From Alitta virens (taxonomy: Eukaryota > Annelida > Polychaeta > Phyllodocida > Nereididae): a stretch of 64,000 nucleotides of DNA. The notes below the pieces were generated by a model that was not told the origin of the DNA, ran no database searches, and worked only from the letters and a program-made list of their open reading frames with translations. A program made the position numbers and the translations under genes. The DNA lies in NCBI GenBank assembly GCA_932294295.1, contig OW028580.1:6849374-6913373 (forward strand). The letters are read 5' to 3'. Shown in pieces: positions 34,614-44,710 of this stretch (positions are counted from its first letter, which is position 1; each line of letters starts with the position of its first letter).

Positions 34614-37190
34614 CACCCAGATTCAGATTCAGATTCAGATCTATTTATTCACAAAACAAAATATACACAATTTTTTAATTAAATGAGTTTCAATACAGAC
34701 AGCTGTTTTGTCAGGAGACCTCACTAAGACCTGTGGAGGATTCAAGTAATAATCAGAATTATTTCATGATAATGTAATGTTTAAATCAAATTACCCTATA
34801 ATTGTTCCCATCTATGATACAAACACAAAAACATATATAATGTAATAAGATATAAAGCACACTAATAGGGGAAGATCATTCACAATATTCATAAGCAGAC
34901 AAATTTTAAGACTTGACAATCCAAAATATCACATTGTTCAGAATAAGATGTCAAAAACATTGTCTTAGCATAGATTTTAAAACCCTGCAGGCTATGAGTT
35001 ATGAGCTTTGCCTTAATGTTTTCAGGCATATTATTAAGTGTATGAATTTACCTATATTTAATAGACATAGCAAATTCATGGTGTACAAGGGGAGTTCTAA
35101 AATTGTGTCTAGTTTGATAGGAATGTACAGGTACTGGTTACACTGGCAGTAAATCATAAAAAAAATTCAGGAAGTGTATTGTTAAATCTACTATGACATA
35201 TTTTATATTCTTTTAACCTCAAAAGATCAGGAAATTTCAAGAGTTTAAGATTCTTGAAAGAAGCACTAGTATGACTATTATAGCCACTGTTTGTGATAGC
35301 ACACATAGCTTTCTTTTGTTGTATACAATTTTTTTTACATTTCCATCCCCAAAGTACTAACCCATAATTAAGATAAGATAGGACTAAAGAATTGTATATA
35401 TGTAATAGCGTGGATGGAGGGATGGTATTTTTAAGTCTAGTAATAATCCAAATACAGTGCAACCTGCCTTAGTGGTCACCTCTTTAGAAATACTATTTAA
35501 ATGCACCTTGATTTAGCAGCCACCTCCATTCTGTGGCCAGCGGTCAGCAGATTCCACTCCAAACCCCTATGCTGACAGGTACTTAGTGGTCAGTTGCCCC
35601 TTTTATAACAGACCAGTGGAGCCATGAAGTCTGGTATTAAGTAATATTGCATCACCATATGGGGAATAACAAAAGACACAAACTCTATCACCTGTCATAT
35701 ATTTTAAGCTCTTATTACATCTTCCCTTTCTTTTAAAGTTTAAATATCATTATATCCGTATGATATCTTTTGACCACTTAGTGCTAATCTTAGAATCTTA
35801 GAAGATATCTATTATGAGTGCTGCAGGCAGTGTTACCTTTTTTTTTTTAATTTAAAAAAAAGTTTCATAGTAAAGTATTTATTCCGGTGGTGCAACCATT
35901 TGAATTGGAGCATATTTCAATTAGTCAATATCTATGAAAATATAACAAATAAAAGCATTAAATTAAATGTCAATATTCATATAAAACCGGGTTTACAATT
36001 TGAAACACCATTGCTGCAAGACCCCAACTATCATCTTCATGTAGCGCACCTGACTTCAGCAGCCACCTGGCTTTAGCAGCCACCTTGGCTACCTCCCTTG
36101 ACTGACCACTTAACACAGGTTGCACTGTAGTCTTAGAAATCTTTTTTGTTACCATATCTTCGTGAGCTTTCCAATTCAAATTTATGTCTATTATAATGCC
36201 AAGAAAATTAAACTGATCAACATAATATTCACATTGTCTATCTAAATAATGGGCTATACACTCTACACTGTGGTGCATGGAATATCATTGCCTTTGTTTC
36301 ACTTTAATTTTTTTTGTCTTCATCCAATTGTTTACTTTTTGCAGTGCATTGTTTAAATATATCTCAGGTACATCAGTATTATTTTGAAATGAATTTAGAG
36401 AAGCTAGAAGAGTGGTATCATCTGCGTACACAATTGGATGAAAGACAGGAGATGAATGTATAATATCAGTGACATACATAATAAAAAGCAAAGCCGAGTA
36501 TTGATCCCTGCAATGGCGTACATGCTGAATTAAAATTGTCAATAACAACATAATGAGTTCTACCTTGCAGGTAATTACGGAACATATTAATAGCACTTTC
36601 CTTCATACCATAATATTCCTGTTTGTATAGTAAGATTTCATGGTCCAGTGTGTCGAAAGCCTTTGAGAGATCCAAGTATATTTTAATTGGTATACAGTTT
36701 TTGCCCATTTCTGTCAACACACGCTCTACCAACTCTATATAGCTGCAAGTAAAGTTGACCGTTGTTTTCTAAAACCATACTGACTTGAGTACAATAAATT
36801 TTGAGAATTAAAGTAAGCATAGACTTTTGACACACTGGGGAGAATAGAGATGGGTCTATAGTTAGCTAATTCAGACTTATCTTCTCCCTGATGGAGTGGT
36901 ATGATCTTAGCAGTTTTTAATTTGTCAGGAAAAACACCCATTGTTAAAGACAAGTGTTAAGGAGTCACAGACCTGTATGTTTATATCTTTTAACATTAGC
37001 GTTGACAAACCATCAGCACCATAACTAGTTTTATAATTGAGACTTTCCATTGCCTTTAAGACATCATTTCTATCAACAAATTGAAATTGAAATTGTTTAT
37101 TAACTGGATTTACCAGGTAATCTTTAAAAGATATGCCTTCAGGGATTTTTATTGAATTTGCTAGAAGTTAATAAGATAAGCTGGCCTTAA
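34614..37190 (-). mobile_element. Non-LTR retrotransposon (LINE), 5'-truncated, interrupted by a MITE
   Basis: On the minus strand one reads, in order: MESLNYKTSYGADGLS (about 37060), KTAKIIPLHQGEDKSELANY and PISILP (RT motifs 0-2, about 36920-36860), DLSKAFDTLDHEILL (motif A, about 36680), TPLQGSILG (motif B), and YADDTTLL (motif C, catalytic Asp pair, about 36410). LGIIIDINLNWKAHEDMVTKK follows and, beyond a 673-bp insertion, LLHIYNSLVLSYLNYGLVLWG. The 3' end carries an AATAAATAG and an (AATCTG)n-type tail at about 34620-34640. Several frameshifts make it inactive. It sits in the long intron between the LDLa exon at 41780 and the CUB exon at 33481. Confidence 0.85.
35455..36127. mobile_element. 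673-bp TIR element (MITE) inserted in the LINE
   Basis: It starts TA|CAGTGCAACCTGCCTTAGTGG. It ends as the reverse complement of CAGTGCAACCTGTGTTAAGTGG followed by TA. The element interrupts the LINE reading frame exactly between the codons of KKISKT and the IITRLKN segment, and TA is duplicated (35453-35454 and 36128-36129). The inner ends carry GCAGCCACCT repeats. No protein is encoded. Confidence 0.8.
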
Positions 37191-38929
37191 CAAAATACTT
37201 AAGTTGAGATATCTCTGTGCTTGTTTTCCATTGACTGCATAAAGTATCTTATCATGTGATAAACATATTAAGCAAGAAGGAAGTATAGGTAGACTAAGGA
37301 GTGTTCTGATGAATAATCATGCTTATTTACAATTGCAAAAACTATGTTAAAATTTTGCAATAATCTGAGTCACTCTATAGGGGTACCTGCACATTTGCTC
37401 AGTTTGTGATATTATTTGCAACATTTGTGTTGATCTACACTGTTCAGATTTCTATATTAAAATCACTTCCGTGCAAAGATCTTATTCAGACACTGTCATT
37501 ACAGTGTGTGTAACCATTCCAGATTTAGATTACCTCGACATTAGGACCACCTGATTGGGTTGTTATAGTCGTGGAGTTTCACTGTATACATGCCTCAGTT
37601 AATAAAGTTGTTACTGAAGCGTAGGTCACAGTCGGAATGTAAACACAATGTAATTATTTATTCAGCCAATGGGCTTTGATTTAAGGTGCATTTTACAGGT
37701 CTATGTCTAGCATTGCTGATGCTTGAGTAAATTTAGCAATGGGAACATGATTTTCACAAATATAGGCCATGTTATGTTGAATATTGATTCAACCACGACT
37801 CTTAAGAAGGCGAATATAGACGGATATGAATGGTCACACATGTGTATAATTGCAAACCGTACAGGAATGACTAATGATATTGTGAAATTACTCAAAAAAA
37901 CTAAAATTTGTGATACTTTTGTACGATACTGTAGACCTAACAGTTATACTTGAAATATCTCAAATATATCCTATTTACGCACGTACCTTTAATAGTGGTA
38001 GCCAACAGGTAGGAGCAGAGTATAAATTGTCTTAATTTGAAATAAATCAAGGTTTGACACTTCATCAGGTTATTTCTTCAGGCAAAGGTGTTGCAATGAC
38101 GTCAGGTCTGCTTATCAAAAGAGGTGTTATTATCTTAGATGTGATGTAGGCCAATGATAACGGCGACAAAGTCCTGCATAACGTTGTAAGACTCAACACT
38201 TGAAGTTGTATTGTGCCTGCAGTCCTGTGTTCACATACGAAACTAGTCACACATAACTGCGTGTGTCGAAACAGGTGACAATAGCATGAGCAGCTCTAAC
38301 ATTTCATTTTCATTTCTTTTTATAATTTTCTCAGAACAAGTATGTACCTATGGGCCTTTTCTTAACTTTGTATGGATCAATATTAATAAAAAAATCATTG
38401 GACTAGTGCGTGTTCAAAATTTACTGCAAAACTTTTCAAAATTCAAATTATATATACCTAATTATATGGTAGAAAACCCCAAAACACTTGCAAAAATGAA
38501 GTATTTGCATTACCATTTCATTTTCTGAACTCATTGTTGTTTGAAATAGTTAAAATGACAATATCGTGTAAATGAGAACACTTGTATCCAACAAATCTAG
38601 ATTTTAATCGTATGTGAAATGTATTTTATTTTATTTGATTAGTGGCAATTTCATGTAGGGTCTAACTAGCAGGAAATTTTCTTACATGTTAAAGTATACC
38701 AATAAAATAAAACAACACAAGTTTTCTCAAATATTTATACATAATATCAAATTGCCATGTCGTGTTCAATTGAATGTGTAGAAGAACCATTGTCACTTGT
38801 GGGAGAAAAAAGATAAGATTTTTATCCTACTTTGAGTGCTTTTTACCCAAAAGACATAAAATATAAGCAAATTTATATAAAAACACGAAATGTGCTATTT
38901 TATTAAAAGACTGAATAGAACTACCAGGC
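37191..38929. other. Intron sequence, no exon seen
   Basis: It contains a MITE terminus near 37540-37590 (AGGACCACCTGATTGGG...GTTTCACTGTA). Otherwise unrecognised. Confidence 0.45.
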
Positions 38930-41265
38930 TTCACCTATTGCACTGGAGGGGTACATGGACACAAATTTAATAACAGTAATTTAAAATAAATAATCTGTCC
39001 ACTGATATCTGAAGCAATAGAGTCAGGGCTGTCTTTAACCCTTAACCTATTAATAACCCTTACCCTATTTATAGCATAGGGTTAGGGTTGACCTGTACGC
39101 ATGTCAAGTGGCATCTTATCTTACATGATTAGATAACCTTCACACTAATATCTTCAAAGATCAGAGGTATTAAATGATGATCAAGGCCAACATTTCTTGT
39201 AATTTGAAAACATGAAATTTTCAAGTTGGGCGATCTTCTAAAATGTACAGTCTACAGCTGTACATTAGGGTAAGGGTTAGGGCCATACAACTATCTTTCC
39301 ATTTGAGTCATTCAGATAATAGGATAACATTGTTGTATGCTACATTTCCCTATTCATAACTGAAGAGAGAACCTTTACTGTATCCCCAGCCCTGAGCTTA
39401 ACTGTACCTTATCCCCTACCCTAGCCATAAACCTCCTCTATACATGATAATAGTGCCCTTAATCACCTGACAAATGAAATGAACCATGATTAATTGTCAC
39501 ACTGAACCAATAAGCCATGTGTCTTGGATAAATGTTTATGAATATAATATTATGAACATAAATTGATAAAAATCATGATGATACAGTATATTCAAGCAGG
39601 TTGAGATGCCAACTATGAATCAGTATAAGAAAACTAATATCATGTCATACACATATAATTCATGGTCAATTTATGCCTCAACCAAAAAGTTTACACTATC
39701 CTGCAATATTCTAATTTGAGTGCTTGGAATGTGCTTTTCAAAAAAGTTTTCCCATTAAAAAAGGTTGATTAGGACTGGAGTTAGATAATTTTTTGTTTAA
39801 GGTACTTTTCAAGGTCTGTGACCTTGACCGTTTTAGTCCTACTGACCCAAGTGTTTGCATGCATTTTCTTATACATGTGTGTTAATACCAGTCCTTGTCT
39901 TTTATAAAATGCAGGCGAGCAAAAAAGTGCTCGCCTAATTCTCTCAGAGCAGTCTTAGGCGAGCACTTTTTAAAATGACACAATGGTTTTACGCATTGTC
40001 GGACGTGCTACCACGAGCGCACTAGTTGACTTGTAGGCGAGCAGTTTTTTGCTCGCCTTATCCTGAATTGAGGCGCGTTATGGCGCGGGCGCGCAATTGC
40101 TCGCCTTAAACGACAAGGACTGTAATACACAAATGAGTTCAGGTAAAATCCAAGCATTCCCTCTTGGGAAAAAAAATTGTAACTCAAATTATCAGCCGAA
40201 TTTTTTGGTATTGTTTTAAACTTGAAAATTCCAGGGTCGGGCGATCTTTTTAACTGATCTCTATGCCAGTTCTGTAGCTCAATTAGAACTGGAGCTAGAG
40301 CCGCACCATTTCGCCCAGCTAGATGACAATGCCAAAGTAGTGACACTAATTCTGCTCTGTGATCTTGATCTAGAGACCTCATTTTGCTCAGGATGATTGT
40401 AGAGTATTAGGGCAATATCATATCCAAAGCTCAGAACATTTCTACTATCTTAAAAAAAATAAGAATTCAAAATATCAAATTATCGTAGAATGTTTGACCT
40501 TTACATTTAGGTCAAACGTCAAAATCAACAGCAGGTTCTGAAAGCTCACATGTTAATTGTGGGGGGGGGGGGGGTCACCAATGCTTGGCATTTGGCTCGA
40601 GTGAATATTTCTCATTGCTGATGATTCGGTTTTCTAGATTTATGAATTTCTAAAATATTGACAAATACAGTGGTGTCAAAAGCAATTAGATTTCTTAATA
40701 ACACGCATTATAAATGTCCTTCAAACAAAAAAATCCCTGGTGAAAAACTAGTTGTCTTAGTATTTTTGAGATTTTTTGAAAATATACGGTTTTTAGACTT
40801 CAGCGGTCAATTTGACCTTGAAAATTACCTCCAAGGTCAAATTTGAAAGTTGACTTTGGGGGTTTTGGGTACATGTTTGGAGTAGTTCACTATAGCATGT
40901 CATAAGCTAAAACCAATATTTCATTGTAAAATATAACGTCACCCATTTTTGGTGAATTTATAAAACTTAAAATTCCATATTTTAAAAACCGGTATGACAA
41001 ATGCCAAAATACTCCTTTCCACACTGGATATAACTATTGCGCAACTTTTGGTACCATAACTGTAGCTCTGTGGTTATTGGTTTTCTCAAAACCGTCCGGG
41101 CAAATTTGTCTCTAGAGCTGTGAATCGACGTTTGACCTTGAACTACTTTTAAAAATCAATCTGGGTCAGATGTCTCAAGAAATTTTACGAAGAGATTTTT
41201 CCGGTAATAATAATAACTCATACAAAAACAAGAGTCTTCACCTATGGTAATAGGTGAAGCCTAAT
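38930..41265. mobile_element. Possible 2.3-kb element with short inverted ends
   Basis: AGGCTTCACCTATT at 38930-38943 is matched by its reverse complement AATAGGTGAAGCCT near 41252-41265. The interior repeats TTTGACCTTGA / AAGGTCAAA motifs (39829, 40497, 40812, 40830, 41131). No reading frame resembling a transposase was seen. The limits are tentative. Confidence 0.3.
39888..40122. mobile_element. 235-bp TIR element with internal hairpins
   Basis: The ends CCAGTCCTTGTC and GACAAGGACTG are inverted repeats. TAATA is found at both flanks (39883-39887 and 40123-40127). The inside contains GGCGAGCAAAAAAGTGCTCGCC-type and GGCGAGCAGTTTTTTGCTCGCC-type hairpins and further copies of GGCGAGCA in both directions. 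It is far more GC-rich than its surroundings. Confidence 0.7.
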
Positions 41266-41326
41266 TAAATGTAGTTTAATAAATAGAGCTAAGGGGGTTG
41301 TGACCAGTCTGATGTCTGATACTCAT

Positions 41327-41443
41327 CCCAGATCGCAATCCAAATCGGGCCAGTGTCGTTTCAATATTGGCTGCCGTCGGTAAAACATTGTTGACAACAC
41401 AGATTTCGCGCTGATGTTGTACCATTTTGGAATGCTATCTTGG
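41327..41443. mobile_element. CCCAGATAGC-type palindromic element
   Basis: Left CCCAGATCGCAATCCAAATCGG, right CCATTTTGGAATGCTATCTTGG; ~117 bp. Confidence 0.55.
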
Positions 41444-41779
41444 TCTTAGGCTGAGCCCGCAGGATGAAGTGCAGATTTCAAGGGGAGAAATAATTCTAAT
41501 GGGGAGCAAGAAATTGGTAAATAAGTTCAAATATCAATCATGCAAATTGCAAACCACAAGCCCTTGCTTATTAAAACGATGCAAAGTATATTTATTCATC
41601 TAGTCTCACAGATTGAATCAACATCATTCCAACATTGGCCGTCATGCAGCCAACATTGAGCCCATATTAAGGCATGTTATACGGATAGCACAAATTTTAA
41701 AACGCATTGTATCTAAATCAGTAAAAAAAAATCAAAAGCTGAAATAGACGATTAGATATTAAATTTCCATTTAACTTAC

Positions 41780-41881
41780 AATTTTCTTCATCGCTCCCGT
41801 CACCACAGTCATCAAACCCATTGCAAACTTTGTTTTCGTCAATACATGTTCCATTCCTGCACTGAAACTCTTCATAGCATT
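41780..41881 (-). CDS. Membrane protein, second LDLa exon
   Basis: The acceptor is GTCTCCAG|AATGCT and the donor AATT|GTAAGT, phase 1 to 1. It reads [20 protein letters not shown] then [13 protein letters not shown]. The sixth Cys must be supplied by the next exon starting GT or GC, and the visible CUB exon does not do so. This points to an unseen exon or an alternative acceptor. Confidence 0.85.
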
Positions 41882-42336
41882 CTGGAGACATGAAGAATAT
41901 ACATATATTGTAATGACGTTACTGGAAACCCTTTATGAGACCTTGAAGTTTTAGTCCCCCCCCCCCCCACCCCCATATTTGAAACTATACTATGCTTTCA
42001 GTTTGCATATTTCCCTATTTTAGGCCAATTGACAATAGTCATAATTTTTGTATTTTTTGTATTGTGACTTTCCAAATAAATATACATTATCAAAATAGTA
42101 ACAGTCCAAATTATTGCATTGTCAACATTGTAGCAGTCCAAATTATTGTATCCCCAACATCGTTGCAGTCCAAATAAATATTGTATTGTCAACAACAGTT
42201 ACAGTTCATTTTATGGAAATATGAAATGGTCACACAACAATCTTTCAGTCAAACGTTCTGTCTTTTTCCAAAATATACAATATGTTTCTTTATAAATACT
42301 TCATAAAATTATATCCTAAAAGAAATAATATCATAC

Positions 42337-42456
42337 CACAGTCCTTTTCGTCACTTCCATCAGGACAATCTGCTCGTTTGTCACATTTCATATCGACTGG
42401 GATGCAGATTGGTTCTGTGTCACATCGGAACTCATCTGGCGCGCAGGTTTCTAAAT
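42337..42456 (-). CDS. Membrane protein, first visible LDLa exon
   Basis: The acceptor is TTGTACAG|ATTTAG and the donor TGTG|GTATGA, phase 1 to 1. It reads [20 protein letters not shown] then [16 protein letters not shown], a complete LDLa repeat. The counterpart in the other MAM+LDLa module is at 24727-24861. Confidence 0.88.
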
Positions 42457-42548
42457 CTGTACAAAAAAACATACTTCAGCCGAAACTTCACACAGTGATG
42501 TTTTAAGATTTATTAGGCAACATATAATTTTTAACATTCTATTTGAAT

Positions 42549-42754
42549 CCACCTAGACAGCATGCCAAATTGGGTCAAAATTGTTTCAAAATTGGCCATC
42601 AGCAGCCGTCCTTGGCCCGATTTCCCAGTTAGTATTCCAAATTGGGACAACATCGGGACGATATCAGTGATGTCAATACGATGTTGATACAATTTTGTAC
42701 TGATGGCAGCCAATATTGAAATGACGCTGGCCCGATTTGGAATGCTATCTGGGG
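42549..42754. mobile_element. 206-bp CCCAGATAGC-type palindromic element
   Basis: Left ACCTAGACAGCATGCCAAATTGGG, right GGCCCGATTTGGAATGCTATCTGGGG. The interior GATGTTGATACAATTTTGTACT is shared with the flanks of the 32-bp minisatellite element. Confidence 0.6.
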
Positions 42755-42881
42755 TCCAACCAATGAGGCAAGTTATCTGCGTAAAGTACCAGCCAATGAA
42801 TGAGTTAGAAGATGATACAATAGTTCAGATTGCCACCCGCCTTCTGATGTCGTAAGTCGACAGCTCAATTTTAGAACAAAA

Positions 42882-43038
42882 ACGGAGACACAAAAATGTA
42901 GACATAAAAAAGGGAGACTCCCAAAATGTAGACATCATATAAAGGAGACTCCCAAAATGTAGACATTAAAAAAGGAGCCTCCCAAAATGTAGACATCCAA
43001 AAAGGAGACTCCCAAAAATTAGAAATCCGAAAAGGAGG
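42882..43038. repeat. ~31-bp minisatellite, five copies
   Basis: Imperfect units contain AAAATGTAGACAT followed by AAAAAGGAGACTCCC. They lie just outside the 206-bp palindromic element, and part of an element-like phrase (GATATTGATACAATGTTGTACT) resumes at 43060. Confidence 0.85.
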
Positions 43039-43709
43039 CAACCTTCGATATCGATGATATTGATAAAATATTGATACAATGTTGTACTAGAAAGGAGACA
43101 CTTGTCTCATTAATTGTATTTGTATTTTACAAAGATATTTGTTCCAGACAGATACTAACTGAGATATATATATCAAGAAGTTTCGTTCTGTGAATGACTT
43201 AATTACAAAAATGCAATCACAAGAAAAGCCTGCTATTGTATTTTTACAATCTACTCTATTTACGGCGACTATATGGAATGTCACCTTTTTAGAGATAGTG
43301 GTTTTCATGGAAGATTCGCTATATTTCCACCAGGTGGCTATAACAGAATACTGCAATTCTATTGGCTGTAAAAGTACCCGCCCTTGATTGTGATTGGCTG
43401 AAACAAAGTGCATGCTAGCAGCAGTATTTTCATTTTAATGTATATTTGACATCTATCATTCAATTGATTACTGTTGTTTCCCTGAGAAAATTATTTTTAT
43501 TGAATAGGTTAGTTAAGTTCTATTATGTTTGAAAAACAAAACGAGTAATAAGAAGAGATGACAGTCTGATGTTCTGCTGAATTCAGGGCTGCTCAGTAAA
43601 AAGACTTCGCCTTCTTGCCTTCTTGCCCACACACTGCTTAGAAGAGGCACAAATAAATGTCATTTTATTGCAAGGAACAAAAATATCAGACATTTGTTAT
43701 ATTACTTAC

Positions 43710-43810
43710 CCAGTTCATCACATGGTAAGTAAATGAGGCTGATTTCATCCAAATGAACCAAAGCATTTTCATGAGGAAAGTCACCCAAGTACTTCACGGT
43801 TATTTCAATT
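43710..43810 (-). CDS. Membrane protein, first visible MAM domain, last exon (frame anomaly at 5' junction)
   Basis: It reads IEITVKYLGDFPHENALVHL then DEISLIYLPC, the MAM C-terminal strand. The donor is CTGG|GTAAGT (phase 1). The acceptor TTTTCAG|AATTGAA leaves one extra A compared with the homologous exon at 25703 (TTTCAG|ATTGAA). Joined to the upstream exon (phase 0) it reads AAT TGA, a stop. Either a base is inserted in this sequence, a non-standard site is used, or the copy is broken. Confidence 0.8.
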
Positions 43811-44321
43811 CTGAAAATTTGGTGTAATCTGGTAATAAACAGACTTTTAAAACAGTTAGTGGTCAAATCACACTTCAGATTTTAATATCATCTGAAATAA
43901 GGTTTTATATATCTTACCCAACCTATATGCTTGTCTCCCCTTATTTAAAAAAAATTATAGTACATAATATACCATCTGTGATCAATTTTTTTGCTAATAT
44001 CAACATACCTTCTAGATTAAACATTTCATATTGAACATCTAAACTTCAGGATTGTTATACCTATTTGGGAACACTTCAGTGTAAAGGACTGTAACGACCC
44101 ATTTGGGTGATTATCATTGTTTTATTTGATATGATTATTGTGCTTTTAACATCTCACTTCTAATACAAATACTTTTTTTTATTCTGAATGTTTTATTGAT
44201 TGTTTTATTTCAGGGTCCTGTTGTAAAACATATAGTAGTCTGACACATGTTACCCTGTTAAAATATATTGAAATAAAATAAATAATACTGAATTACTTAT
44301 ATGCATAGTTGTCATTCTTAC

Positions 44322-44581
44322 TTGGTATGGTGAAAGAGCTGCTGGTACATCTGTGATATTATGGACCCAGGCTTTAATGGGAGAAATTTTCTGACTATGG
44401 ATATTCCTAGACTCGTCGTTTTCAACCACAAACTGCCAAATTTCCAGCTCAGCGGCTTCTTCTCGTCCTTGGGAGACATAGTAGTAGAATGAAAAGCATG
44501 CATTTCGGCCAGTAGATGTCACTGTTGGACTTCTCAAAGAGCCTGACTCTGCTTCCAAAGTGACGTACCTTCCATCTATTC
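44322..44581 (-). CDS. Membrane protein, first visible MAM domain, central exon
   Basis: The acceptor is GTTTTGACAG|GAATAG and the donor TACCAA|GTAAGA, phase 1 to 0. It reads SLRSPTVTSTGRNACFSFYY then YVSQGREEAAELE, a MAM core closely similar to the exon at 26270. The preceding exon with the MAM start (CDFE) should lie upstream, but the satellite array begins about 130 bp away and no such exon is seen to its right. Confidence 0.88.
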
Positions 44582-44710
44582 CTGTCAAAACACAGAATTC
44601 ATGCAAAGGAATATTAGATTAGAATGATTTCTCCATTGCAAGACTGAAGTATGCACAGTAAGTTAACCCCAATATTACTATCCAGTGATTTATTTTGAGA
44701 GCTTGATTGT

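Larger units (their letters stand above)
18958..44581 (-). other. Gene model: MAM/LDLa/CUB single-pass membrane protein, at least 18 exons, 5' end missing
   Basis: Eighteen exons on the minus strand give, N to C: MAM (C-terminal part) - LDLa - LDLa - CUB - LDLa - MAM - MAM - LDLa - LDLa - transmembrane - cytoplasmic tail. All domain boundaries use phase-1 introns, as expected for shuffled extracellular modules; within MAM domains there is a phase-0 intron. From 33481 to 18958 every junction is in frame. MAM domains mediate adhesion and oligomerisation, LDLa repeats bind ligands through calcium-stabilised acidic loops, and CUB domains bind protein partners. Closest known architectures are MAMDC4 (apical endosomal glycoprotein) and MALRD1. 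The CUB and the long PPxY tail are not part of those, so I name it by domains only. The signal peptide and first exons are not visible and may lie beyond the satellite. Confidence 0.8.

Noticed and set aside
39070..39090. AGGGTTAGGGTT as an interstitial telomere repeat
   Set aside because: Only about two TTAGGG units among scattered TAACCCTTA-like words; too short to mean anything.
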